Shown here: piece after piece, positions 50,519 through 62,274 of the stretch | How positions within the stretch are numbered: the first letter of the stretch is position 1 | Layout of the letters: each line of letters starts with the position of its first letter | DNA from: Microcebus murinus | Taxonomy: Eukaryota; Chordata; Mammalia; Primates; Cheirogaleidae | DNA: 64,000 bases | NCBI RefSeq assembly: GCF_040939455.1 | Contig: NC_134117.1 | Coordinates: 49,011,001 to 49,075,000, forward strand | Direction of reading: 5' to 3' | Program-made: the position numbers and the translations under genes | The notes under the pieces: generated by a model | The model's database searches: none | What the model saw: only the letters and a program-made list of their open reading frames with translations | Told to the model about the DNA's origin: nothing

Positions 50519-50896
50519 TATTGAACTAATGGGGAGGGGAAGGGAAATCAATTGCTTGATGTTTTTTTTTTTGTTTTTTTATGTAGCAAGAGGGAAAGCC
50601 CCTTCCAGGACCTGTTGATCTCTAAGGGCCTTTAATTCAAAATACTCTTCATACCAAAGAGTCATATTTTGGGGAGAAGTCTCCTGAGCTCCCTCACTTT
50701 CTATGACACTTCCAGTGTTATGACTGGGAGCCAGTATTTCATGTTGCTGAGAAGGGAGAGAGGAAAAGAAGAAGCTAAACTGTAAGAACAAATACCCTTA
50801 AAAAAGTCAAGCTCTGAGCATCTAATACCCCAGTTTATTATCTATATCTCTACCTGATGCATAACACCTGAAGTATTCACTGTCTTCAAAATCACC

Positions 50897-50939
<43 letters not shown>

Positions 50940-51714
50940 AACAAAACACATATGCAATAAATCACAGGGTATAGTCTTCATTGTTGCTCCAATGCATTAT
51001 ATAAAATCCTTTTAGAAATAAACAATGAGCAGAAAAAAAGTATGACCTTAAGCATGTCACTTAATTTCCAAGTCTATTTTTTCTCCTCTAAAATAAATAT
51101 AAACAAAAATGTATATAAATTCAATCCAAAAACACCTCTAGATTTTTCCACAGCTGTTATCCACACAATATGTTTTTCCTGAAGATGACTGATTTATACA
51201 TTATGAAGGAATCTAGGCATGATTTTTAAAATTCTAGCCATTGAATTTGAGCCTGTATTTTGCCTCAGCATTAAAATTTGTCCATCTCACTTTTTTTGCT
51301 TCTACCACTTTGTAACAAACTCAAATATCCTGCTTTGTCAACATGGCAAAACATATTAAGCATAAAGCCAAATTGGAGTCTCATTGTTTCAGAGTGAGTG
51401 CATGCCAATCATGCCCCTGGAAGATACAAATACTTGCCAAAAGTAAATTGTTGTAAGTTGTGTGCTCATTTACTCTAAACTCATATTATGACTTTAAAAT
51501 AATGAAATAAATGAAGTATGTAATTTAAATGATACTTCATCTGTTAATGGTATTTGTGCCAATTTTCAATAGCTCTTGGTAGTGTTAATGTAACTTGATT
51601 TCTGAGCAATTAAGCAGCACATTTAATACTGGCAAAATGATTAATTGGAAACTTTGGATAATGTGCCCCCAAAAAGTTAACTTTTCCTTCTTATGTAATT
51701 TCTTTTCAAAGCAT
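50519..51714. other. Unassigned stretch with microsatellite
   Basis: Contains T-rich runs near 50560-50578 and the TC/AC microsatellite listed separately. 51430-51670 is rich in homeodomain-like TAATTA/CAATTA words. No gene is recognised. Confidence 0.4.
50896..50942. repeat. Compound (TC)n(AC)n microsatellite
   Basis: A pure ct run switches directly into a pure ca run. Confidence 0.95.
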
Positions 51715-52130
51715 TATAGGATCATAGGTTTATAAAATCTCAGGCATGGAATAGATATTAGAGATTGTATAGTCCAATTGCCAATCTGATGCATTAACCA
51801 TGTCTACATTTTCCCTGGAAAGCAATTGCCTAAATCTTACAGCAGCACACATTATCTTCCAGAGAAATCCTGTCCATTGCAAAATGGACTGAACAGTTTT
51901 AAAAAGACTCCATACATTTATCTATCACCTGCAGTGTTGCAGAAACTCTACTTGATGGTGGAAGTGCAAGGTTGATTTAGACAAAGTTCCTGTCTCCAGA
52001 GAACTTGCAATCTAGTAAGGGATTAACAGGTAAAACAGATAATCATGACTCAGCACAAGAAATGCCTGAGAGAGGTGTTCATAGAACACAATGAGCACAG
52101 AGGATGGCAGTTAACACACCCTCAGAAGTG
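51715..52130 (-). mobile_element. Old mammal-wide repeat, L2-like (tentative)
   Basis: 'caaagttcctgtctccagag', 'aacttgcaatctagtaaggg' and 'gcacaagaaatgcctgagag' resemble antisense L2. The preceding 'ggatcataggtttataaaat' resembles the start of another ancient mammalian repeat. Identification is weak. Confidence 0.4.
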
Positions 52131-55100
52131 GATAAAGACTACCTCTAAGAGCTAACTCCTTATGTGAATCTTGATAAAGGATGGTTGCTTAGAGCAATCC
52201 ATTTCGACATTTGCAACAGATTAAAAGTGCTGTGGATATAGATATGGGAGTCATTAACATACAAGTAGCTCTCAAAATCATAAAATGGACTTGAATTGCC
52301 TAGTGAATGAGTAGAAAATAAAGAGAAGTAGAGGGGCCTGTGATGCAGAAGGAATGGCGTGGTTACTTACCCAAAGTTATGAAATGTAGAGACTGAGAAA
52401 TAAATACTAAGCAAGAATAGCATGAATCAGGAACCTTGAGTGCTATTAGGAAATTGTCCAAAAACAGGCCATTAATTGCATGGAATTAAATGAGAAGCCA
52501 ATCCTGGTACAAAATGAATTGCTTAGGTCTAGAATTTAAACCCCAGAAGTAAAATCAAGAAAAAAAAGCCTAAATTGCATAGTAAATTGAGATTGTCAAT
52601 GGGAGAGTAAAGTGACACAGGAAGTGGATGGGAAGGATGAGCCTAGAGAAGTTCTTGAGTCCAAATACATGTCACTAATTCTGTTTTAATATAATTTAGT
52701 GGCTGCATTAGGGGCATGGCCTGGGCTTTTAAAGGTATGACTGAAAAGGGAATTGCATGCTACGGATAGCTAATGGCAGAGTTCTAGAACTAGTGATGCC
52801 CAATGGAGCAAGGTTTCTTTTTCTAAGGAAAGCACTTTTGACCTTTTTGTGTTACAACATTGTAATCCGCACCTAAAACTTTCACCCTGCACAGTTTAAC
52901 ACTTTTGTGATATTGGTCAAATGATTGAGTAGTTCACTTTTGTCCATTGATCTGTGTTTTGAACCCTACAATGTAAATAATATTAGTGGCTGAACTCTAG
53001 GACTCCTCTTAGGGAGGGACCTCCCTTTGTTTACGGAAATTCTTTGATGAGCAATTAACATAGAAAATTAAAACCTAAATGCCTGAATGCCTACCTGGAA
53101 AGCATCGGAGAAAAGGTTGAAAAGGAAATGAGGAGATGTACTTTAGTTTGCTGACTTGTTTTTGTTTTCTCATAGGGAGAGGAATAGTATTGAGGAGATT
53201 AAAAAAGATTATAAAAAAAGAAGCATAAGAAGGGCTATGAAAGAACCCAAGATTGGCTACTGTGAGCAACCGCTGTATACATATGGACAAGAGGTATTTC
53301 AGAGAATAGAAACTTATAATAATAAACAGTTTGAATTTTCCTCTATTTTTTCCCTTTTCTTTTTCTGTGAAATACATATAGCAAATTTCATGCAACCATT
53401 ATTTGTTGATTTGTTTTCAAAGGGCCAAGAAAGGTAGAGAGTTTGAGCATTTTCTGTCGGGTTAGACATGGTGTGGAACTGGGGCAGTGCACATGGAAAG
53501 AGCTGCTTAGAGGGAGAGAAGTTAGTTTGATGATAAAATGCAGAAGTTGAAGGCTGTCAGGCTATTCTTGGGAGTGACATGGGCTGGTAAACAGATAAAG
53601 CATTAAAATTAATTTAATTGCATTGATAGCTAGTAAAGTCTGGCATATCCTTGTTCTTAGGGAAATTACATTTATAAAGAAGAGTACCCGATACTCCTAG
53701 CTTTAAATATAGTTTTATTATTGGCAAGAAAGCAAAGAATCACTGAGTTTTGATTGGTTGAATACACTACAGGTTTAATTCATTCATGACAATTAACACA
53801 TATTTACATGACTGCAGGCTGCAATAACCTATCTTAGGGTGAAGTATAGCTGTGCCAGTTTTATATTTTGCAAGGTACTACTTACATTTTCATGATTTAT
53901 TTGTTTAAAAGAAATGTTTTATAATATCAATTCAATGGATTCTATAATTAGTTTACTACAAGAAAAATGGCTGAAAATATGTTTATTTATAACATGTAGA
54001 TTACAGAAAGTATATTGTATAAATCCAGCAGAGACATGTTCATGGCCAAATGTTCATCATTCTCATATTATTCTAAGAACATACTGGTTATAGTCTAGTG
54101 TTGGGCTGATGGTCTATCAAAGTTCCTAGTATAATTCAAGCCCTAGTCTGTGACTTATCTTCCATAGATTTTATAAACATAATTTAGCAATGATATTCTT
54201 TGTCTTTTTAAATAAGCATCACCTAATTTCCCAGTACTTCTCAAATATCTTAAACTGAAATAATGAATGTATACCTTATTATTGTTGTTTTCATTAATAG
54301 CATCATTTCCAAGAATCCTCTTATATTCTGTTAAGCTCTGTCTACATAACTTAATTACCAGGGCTAAGAACAGACACCAATTTTTTCCCCAGCTATTTCT
54401 TGATCAAGAGGAGATCACTTTAAACCCATAAATAACTTGACTGCAAGATAATTTATCTGGACAAATAGTTTACTCATCTGGGAAGACAACTTACTTTTCA
54501 CAGAACAATTGAGTTACAAATATGTATTTCAAGTCCTCACTTTGCTGTATCCACCAATCAAACTATTATATCATAAATGCTACCTTGTTATAATCATCTT
54601 CTCCTCTTTAAAGACCTACCTTAAACCCAGATATAAACTTAATCCCAGATACAAATCCCATTATATGTTATTTTCTGGACCTTTTAAGACACTGTCAATG
54701 TAGTGTTCTTACATATGATGATAATTCTAATCTACCTAGCTTTGATTGATCAATAGTTTTTTTAATAAATTTATAAAGTATATGATAGATTTCTAATAAA
54801 AACACTATGCAAGCAGAAGAAAATACAGTGTATCTTTAACATGCTGGAAAAAAAAAACTGTTAATCCAGCATCCTATACTTATTGAAAATAACTTTGAAT
54901 ACTAAACGAAAAAGGAATACTTTTTATGTGAATAAAAACATTGAATTCATTGTCAGAAGATCTGTAATATAAGAAATGTTGAGAAAAGTTTTTTTCAGGT
55001 GAAATTAATATGATATTTAAGTCACCTAGAACTGTACAAAGAAATGAAAATGTTGAGAATGGCATAGATAAAAGTAAATAAAAATTCATTTTATTATTTT

Positions 55101-55318
55101 TACTGCTTCCAATACATAACTATCTAAAGCCAAAATAGTAGCTGTGTTTTATGTTTTTATAGCATATGCAAAATTTAAAAGTGTAACCAATAGCACAAAG
55201 GTTTGGATTGAGAGTTTTGAATTATTAATATAATTTGTAAGTTCTCTATAGGATATATGAGCATAAACTTTGATTTATTAAAGAAATATATTGTAAACCA
55301 CAGTGTAGTGACTAAATC
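52131..55318. other. Unassigned stretch
   Basis: 3.2 kb without a confident feature. Frames at 53075-53395 (106 codons, minus) and 53156-53437 (93 codons, plus) overlap each other on opposite strands and show no domain, so neither is called. Confidence 0.45.
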
Positions 55319-55437
55319 TTTTTTTAAAAGATGGACTCTCCCTCTGTCACCCAGGTTGGGGTGCAGTGGTATGATTATAGCCCTTTGTAGCCTCAGACTC
55401 CTGGGCTCATGTAATCCTTCAGCCTCAGTCTCTCCAC
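55319..55437 (-). mobile_element. Alu-monomer fragment (FLAM/free left monomer type)
   Basis: 'gatggactctccctctgtca', 'cccaggttggggtgcagtgg', 'tagcctcagactcctgggct' and 'cttcagcctcagtctctcc' match one 7SL-derived monomer in antisense, without the second monomer or the strepsirrhine linker. It is truncated and diverged, which suggests great age. Confidence 0.75.
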
Positions 55438-55569
55438 TACTAAATTTTTTAAAAAGAGGTGTATACAGTGAGTCAATACTGCATATTAAATTAAATAATG
55501 ATGAAGAAGAAAAAGAGACTAAATGAATAAATAGATAGAATAAATAGATTACAGTTATAAAAAATGAAG

Positions 55570-56495
55570 ATTTTTATTCAACAATATCAATAATTACAAT
55601 AAATGTAAGTGGTCTAAACATACCAATTAAAAGACAAAAATGATCTGATTGGATAAAAATGTAGCACCCAACTATTTGCTGTTAATAAGACAAACATTTT
55701 AAACATAAATCAAAAGGTGGATTTTTAAAAATTGAGAATATATATGCAATCAAAAATAATATTCAAAAAGGCATACATATCTCTATTAATATCAGACAAA
55801 GACATTTTGGTACAATAAATATTGCTAAGGACAAAGGGTGATAGTATATAATTATGAAGAAGTCTAATTTTTCAGGAAGACATACAATTTCTAAATGAGT
55901 ATGTGTCAAAATGCATACTTTCAAAATACATAAAACAAAGACTGATAGAACTAAAGGGAGAAATACACAAACCTGCACTTAAAGTTTGAGATTTTAATAC
56001 TCTTTTTTTAGTAAATGATGGACAGAAAATTAATAAGATTTAGAAGAGCTCTAACAATACTGTCAACCAACATAGTCTAATTTTGAGTTACAAAATCCTT
56101 CATTCAACAAGAAAAATGCACATTCTTTTAAAGTGCATGGAATATTCACCAAGACAGACAAACCACAACAAATTTGAAATAATTGAATCTATATTCAATG
56201 TATGTTCTTGGACCGTAACAGAAGTCAGTTACAAGCTAATTAACAGAAAGATATATGGAAAATCCTCATCCTCAATTATTTTGGAATTGAGTAACACACA
56301 AGTCAAAGAGAAAATCTCTATGGAAATTAGAAAATATTTTGAGTCAAATGTAAATGAATGTAACACATATCAAAATGAGTATAATGTAATTAAATTGTGC
56401 TTATAGGAAAATTGGTAGCATTAAAAACCTATATTACCAAACAAGATTATAAGATCTAAGTTTATACTAAAAAAAAGAAGAAAAAATAGAAAAAT
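55570..56495 (+). mobile_element. Ancient L1 fragment: start of ORF2 (endonuclease region)
   Basis: 'caatatcaataattacaata', 'aaatgtaagtggtctaaaca', 'aattaaaagacaaaaatga', 'ctgatagaactaaagggaga', 'aagtgcatggaatattcacc' and 'agaaaatattttgagtcaaa' follow the sense order of ORF2 from its first codons through the endonuclease domain. The 107-codon frame at 56083-56406 lies in it. The frame is otherwise broken and no 3' part follows. Confidence 0.75.
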
Positions 56496-56499
56496 TTGA

Positions 56500-57565
56500 T
56501 GTGTGGTTTATTGTACCTATTTCAATTTGCATTTCCTCTTTCATTATAGTGTTTTCAAATGGAGAATTTGGAGTTTGTTGTTTTAAATTTCCACATGAAA
56601 GAACCTTTCTGACTTTTTGCATGTAGTTTTCAGTTTTATTAGATTATGTTCAAATACTGTTTATAATATTTAATGTTATACAACTTATTGATGTTTTCTT
56701 TGTGACCTAATTCATGATCAAACTTCCTAAGTGTTCTGTGGACAGATAAAAAGAAAGAGTATTCTCTATTATTTTAGGGTAGCATTTGGTACATATCCAT
56801 AAGAACTAACTTGTTATTTTGTTTAGCCCCTTTGATATGTTTTGAGAGTTCTATATTAATGTCTCCTTGTTTAAGAGGTTTAATTCATATCACCTTCCAT
56901 CTGTTATAGTTTTTGCTTCATAAAAGTGATTGCTGTATTATTTGGTGAAAGAATGGTCATAATCACATCTTTGCTGTGAGCTATGACTTTTAGCATTAAA
57001 ACATGGCCTCTCTTCTTAGGCAAGTTTAATTTTTGGTTTGTATTTAAATATAAGACCAGAAGTCTTGCTTTTTTATTGTTTACATTTGCCTGATATGTAT
57101 TTATTATTTAGGTTTAGTCTGCCTGAATCACTTCATTTTAGAAATATCTCTTGTATATAGTATGTAAGTGGACCTTGTTTTATGAGGTAAATTGAAAATC
57201 ATTATTGTATTAAGCAAATTAAGTCAATAAATGTGTATTAATTTGATCACACACTCGGTCTCAATTTTGTCATATTTAAAAATCACCTTTCATTTGCTAT
57301 TTAATTTTGATATATGCTCTTTGCTCTTTAATTTTCTAGAGGATACATTAAAAGATCTAGAAAACTCTTTATAATGTTTACATATTTTCTTAAACCAGTT
57401 TTAATGTCCTCAATCCCTTATTTTCTTTCTATAACATTTTATCTGATGTGTAACTTAATGCTTTATTTTAACTCCCATTTATTGTCTATACAATAATTTA
57501 TAAGCTTATTCCATTTTCCTTTTTCTCTCTACCTCTATTGCTATTTTTATTTGCATGGTTTAAGT
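56500..57565 (-). mobile_element. Ancient L1 ORF2 fragment, opposite orientation
   Basis: Antisense L1M wording is visible: 'tttaaatttccacatgaaag', 'gacctaattcatgatcaaac', 'ttctgtggacagataaaaa', 'tctgttatagtttttgcttc', 'aacatggcctctcttcttag', 'aatatctcttgtatatagta' and 'tttgatatatgctctttgct'. It covers the endonuclease region and beyond, so it overlaps in content with the + strand fragment on its left. The two converge. Confidence 0.7.
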
Positions 57566-57639
57566 TTTCTCACAACATGTAACATTTGTGTGGTAGTCAT
57601 CTATACTGATTCTGTGGATTTGAAGCAAGGGGCTCAAGA

Positions 57640-57715
57640 ACATGCATTTTTAACAAATTCCTGGTTAATGTTGTTATTGCTGCTTAGGGAACCACACATT
57701 GAGGGCTAATACTGT
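57640..57715 (-). mobile_element. MER5A fragment
   Basis: 'catgcatttttaacaaattc', 'tgttgttattgctgcttagg' and 'gaaccacacattgagggcta' match the end of a MER5A copy in the orientation opposite to the one at 26.7 kb. Confidence 0.7.
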
Positions 57716-58286
57716 CTGAAAACATGAGGATAAGTTAAGAATACCCCTTCTTTACCCTTCAAAATTACCCATATTTTGTTTTCTTTGTCTAAAAGAAATA
57801 AGCATGGTGTTAATTAGAACTGTGGGTCTTCATGAGGCTATTCCTATGGCCTGACAATGTTTCTTGGGATTTCTCTGTGATCACTATTAGGGAATTCAGG
57901 TTATGCCATAAAATAGCTCTAAAACTTATCAAGTCATATTACACCACAAATCGGATATCCACTGTTTTTTCTATTATGTACCTCAAATTATACCAATCAT
58001 GTTGTTCAGTATAACTCACTGGAGATTATATAATGAACTTAAATATATAATGAACCAAAAATCCGAATCTGAGCACTATCAAACTTAAATAATATGATTA
58101 CCACAGAAGAATTAAAGTAATAAAAGATTTTAAGTTAAATTTTAAAGACATTAAAAGCCAAACATTTTCCCTATTTGTTTTATGTTTATTTCTTCCATAT
58201 CAGCCAGAGGTATATTAACAGGTAAATACTGAGTATGTTGTTTCATTTTTCTTGATTTTTTTCCAAGTAGAATGAATATGGTTTCT

Positions 58287-58623
<337 letters not shown>

Positions 58624-58740
58624 GAATATGGTTTCTTTAAGTACTCCAAGTTTGAATTAATTCAATTCCAAACCAATTTTGTTTGTGTTATTTTTCCATA
58701 GAATATGTTAGGCTAGAAATATTAAACAAGGATTATCATA

Positions 58741-60044
58741 TGAGGGTACTTCAAGAAGTTAGTGGAATATGGAATTAAAAGATGTTAATAAAATTTTTTT
58801 GAATGAACTTTATTTCTCAGCATAAGCTTCACCAAGTTCAAGACATTTTTGTAATCAATAATACCAGCCATTTAGTCCATCCATAATAAGAGAAAGTGTT
58901 AGGAATTTAACCATGTTAATGCAGTCTGTTTTACGTTAGCAAGTAAAGAAAAATGGGTGTGTTTTAAAGATTTTTTTTTTTTTTAGTTAGGAAGCAAGAA
59001 TTTAGAAGAAGTCAAATAAGGGCTGTAAGGTGGATGTCTAATGATTTCCTAGTAAAATATTAGAAAATTACCCTTGTTTAATGAAAGAAATGAGCAAGAG
59101 CATTGTTATGATGTAAAGGACTCCTTGGTTAAGATTTATTGAGTGCTTTTCTGCTAAAGCATTGGCTAACCTTCTCAAAACACTCACATAATGAGAAGAT
59201 CTCATTGTTCTCTTCCTCTCCATAAAGTCAACAAGCAAAATGCCTTGAGCATTCCAAAAAAGACTGTTGTCACGACCTTTGCTCTTGATTGGTCTATTTT
59301 TACTTTGGACCACTTTCACATCTTGCTAGCCATTGCTTTGATTGTGCTTTGACTTCAGGATCATACTAGTAATGCTATGTTTCATCTCTTGTTACAATTC
59401 TTAGAAGAAATACTCCAGGATCTTGATCTCATTTGTTTAAAAATCCCCATTGAAAGCTCTGCTCTTGTATGCAGCTGATCTGAGTACATAGGTTTTTGCA
59501 TTCATTGAGCGGAAAGTTTTCTCAAATTTGATATTTCAGTCAGAATTGTTAATATTTAAGTGGGACCTGTTGAGATGTCTATGGTGTTGGCTATTGCTTT
59601 GGCTGTTAATCATTAGTTCTCTTTAATTAGGGCATGAACAAGATGAATGTTTTCCTCACAAATTGATGTAGGTGGGATGCCTCCATGGGCTTCATTTTTA
59701 ATATCATCTTTTTCCTTCTTAGAATAATTTATCCATTTGTAAATTGATGATTTCTTTAGAACACTGTTTCCTTAAACTTTTTATAAAGCATCATTGGTTT
59801 CACTTTTCTCTACTCAAGCATCATAATAAACTTTATATTTGTACTTGCTTTAATTTTAGCAGAATTCATGTTGCCCTGATAGGAGTTCTTTCAAACTGAT
59901 GTCTTATCCTTCTTAATGTCTCAAATTAGATATGTTGAGACATGTTATAAAACGTTAGTACAAGTTTATTTTGCTACAAAATTTGAAATCCTTGCATAAT
60001 TTTTCATAATTCTTATTTTTTATGAACTATTTGAATACTCCTCA
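58741..60044 (-). mobile_element. Mariner transposon, near full length (1.3 kb)
   Basis: The left end is 'tgagggtacttcaagaagtt'. The right end, read as reverse complement, is 'tgaggagtattcaaatagtt': inverted repeats of about 25 bp with a few changes. TA lies outside both ends (58739-58740 and 60045-60046). The length of about 1,300 bp is that of an intact mariner, and the minus strand carries decayed mariner transposase. The ends do not resemble the Hsmar1 or Hsmar2 ends as I remember them. Internal T-rich expansion occurs at 58969-58984. Confidence 0.85.
58800..59950 (-). pseudogene. Decayed mariner transposase
   Basis: The best-preserved part is 59068-59319: KSKGRDNSLFWNAQGILLVD, then HYVSVLRRLANALAEKH and LNQGVLYI. 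This lines up with the mariner catalytic region, where the usual pattern is KSKVK..L.VFFD..G..H.E..P and Y.EVLRRLR..., followed by an HHDNA motif. After GVLYI the frame slips, so the HHDNA block containing the second catalytic aspartate is not readable in this frame. Towards 58800-58880 the minus strand resembles the usual C-terminal W..L.KC.ELGGAY.E pattern, in broken frames. No functional enzyme is encoded. Confidence 0.8.
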
Positions 60045-60046
60045 TA

Positions 60047-60690
60047 TAGTTATAAAATGAGCACATGCTAAAAATTTTATTTCCTTGTATTAATGAAAGA
60101 ACCAGTTAGTAAGCACAATTAGTCAAAGGAAAATCTAAAGAAGAAACATTTTTATAGATTAGGTAATATTGAAATAAATTTGCAAATGGATGCAAAACTG
60201 GCTTTTCCAGGTGGGGAATGTAATGTCTCACTACTTGACGGAATTCTTTTGCATGCCATCAAATAAAATTTATTTTAAATTGCTACCAGTTATCTGCAAT
60301 TTATAGAGGCTGTAAAATAGCTTAAAAACATTTAAAGGCTAGAATGGATGACCCTGAAGGTTATAGTCCAGCAATGCATATTTTTTCCATTGGAGACTTA
60401 TTTCAATTTCCATTACAAATCCAAGAATCATTAAGGTGTCCATATAGTTTTCACATACCTGAAACAAATCTATAAAATTTTTAAAATGCACATAATTTTA
60501 AGGCCATTTGATAATAAGCCCCCCCCCCCAAAAAAAAGTCCTTGCACCCAGTATAGAGTACAATAATAATTTCCAGTATGTTTGTCAATCAGGGGATATG
60601 GAACAGTTTTTTTTTTAAAAAAGTTAGATAAAGGAATAGCTAAATAAAGAGACTTTATTCTCATTTTTAGTCATTTTCTATCACAAAATT
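60047..60690. other. Unassigned stretch
   Basis: Contains a C10/A8 homopolymer pair at about 60520-60537. No gene is recognised. Confidence 0.45.
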
Positions 60691-60692
60691 AC

Positions 60693-60987
60693 CAGGGTAA
60701 TCCTAGCACTCTGGGAGACTGAGGCCGATGGATCACTCAAAATCAGGAGTTCGAGACCAGCCTGAGCAAGAGAAAGACCCTGTCTCTACTAAAAATAGAA
60801 AGAAATTAAATTGGCCAACTAAAAATATATAGAAAAAATTAACCAGGCATGGTGGTGCATGCCTGTAGTCCTAGCTACTTGGAAGGTTGAGGAAGAAGGA
60901 TTGCTTAAGCCCTGGAGTTTGAGGTTGCTGTGAGCTAGGTTAATGCCATGGCACTGTAGCCTGAGCAACAGAGTGAGACTTTGTCTC

Positions 60988-61016
<29 letters not shown>
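60693..61016 (+). mobile_element. Alu SINE, strepsirrhine type, slightly 5'-truncated
   Basis: Starts 'gtaatcctagcactctggga', so it lacks the first 20 or so bases. It carries the linker 'aaattaaattggccaactaa', a complete right monomer and an A tail at 60988-61016 that continues into an A-rich tract to about 61042. Flanks 'aaattacc' and 'aaattact' could be a diverged target duplication. Confidence 0.9.
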
Positions 61017-61018
<2 letters not shown>

Positions 61019-61378
61019 AAAGAAAAGAAAAGAAAAAAAATAAATTACTGGGATATTCAGCTTTATATACAATGGGAAAGGAAAAAATTCCATATAAACA
61101 TACTCCCTCTCTTTTCAGAAGGCTGCATTTGAAATTCTTTTTTATCTTCTTACAAAATTCAGACATATACAATGATAAAACCCATATCCTCCAGCTTCCC
61201 AATTTCTGAGATTCCTTATTCCCTTAAGTTATCATCCTACATACTTAAAACACTAAATTAACATTTTGCCTTTATTCTGAAATATTGCAATTTTTGTGAA
61301 AGCTTTGCCTTCATATTTCTCTCCAAGCAGAATATTGGACATTCATAACATGAAACAGGAGAAATGCTGAACCTAGAA

Positions 61379-62040
61379 GATCTGAACAGGATAGCTCTCA
61401 AGCTTAGGAGGCAGAACAATAACCAGGGAGAGGGTACGGATGAAGCTGCACTACAGCCAGCACAGGGGCAACAAATGAAACTGCCCAAGGATCTGGACAG
61501 TGTATCTCTCAAGCTGGAGCAGGCTGACAATCACCACCATCCATAGACATGTGTGGGGATATGCTCAAGCCACAGGGGCTGACAAACCCATACAGGTATC
61601 AAACTAGAACAAGATGGCAATCACTACTCCTTGTGGCTGTGGAGGGAGCTGAATTGAAGCCAGCACACAGCTGAAAAAATCTGCTGTCTGTGGATCTGAG
61701 TGGGCAATTCTCAAGCCAGTGCATGTCAACAATTGCCACTGCCAGAGGTTGAGAGCAGGAGTGCTGCCCCTAAGCCACATGGGGCAGCATACATTACCAC
61801 CCATGGATCTGAGAGGGCAGCTCCTGTACCACTGTGGGCAGACAATTGGTGTCACCCACAGGCATGGGCAGGGCTGCAATCAAGTCAGAACAGGCTGACA
61901 AACAAAGCTCCCTGCAAATATGAGTTGAACAGCTATTGGTCTGGCTTGGGCTGACAATTGCCACTGCTGACAGAACTAAATGGGGCATTGACTCACTCTG
62001 CAACACGGGGGACTGCCAGTGACAACCGCTGGGCAATGGT
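61379..62040 (+). repeat. Degenerate tandem repeats of about 55 bp in the L1 5' UTR
   Basis: About 11-12 related units follow each other. Recurrent words are 'ggatctgaNNgggcagctct', 'caagcc', 'gggctgacaattgccac' and 'ctgccca'. Units begin near 61379, 61438, 61489, 61544, 61637, 61691, 61746, 61804, 61861, 61918 and 61972. They diverge strongly from one another. Confidence 0.65.
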
Positions 62041-62274
62041 GAGGCAGGAGATGCAGGAGAAAAGTAGTGCTAAACCATCATTGTTCTTCCATCCATCTTG
62101 GGCTGGGTGAGTCCACCAGAGAAGGACACAAGTACACCATCCAGGGAGCCATGTTTCCTTCCACTAAATAGGAGAGTTCCCAGGAGAGGAGAAAAAGTGC
62201 ACTACTGGCTTAGTTGTCTTGAGCTGAGAGACAAGATTTCAGATGACAAGGAACAGAATAAGAACTCTGGCAAC

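Noticed and set aside
50148..50618. 156-codon open frame, the longest in the window
   Set aside because: It runs from inside the TA-flanked element past its end and through a T-rich tract, matches no transposase or other family I know, and has no splice or promoter context.
53075..53437. Overlapping 106- and 93-codon frames on opposite strands
   Set aside because: No domain; a shared AT-rich composition effect.
60819..61209. Frames of 127 and 88 codons through the Alu and its A tail
   Set aside because: They read through the Alu, its poly-A (giving K or F runs) and flanking sequence; no gene.
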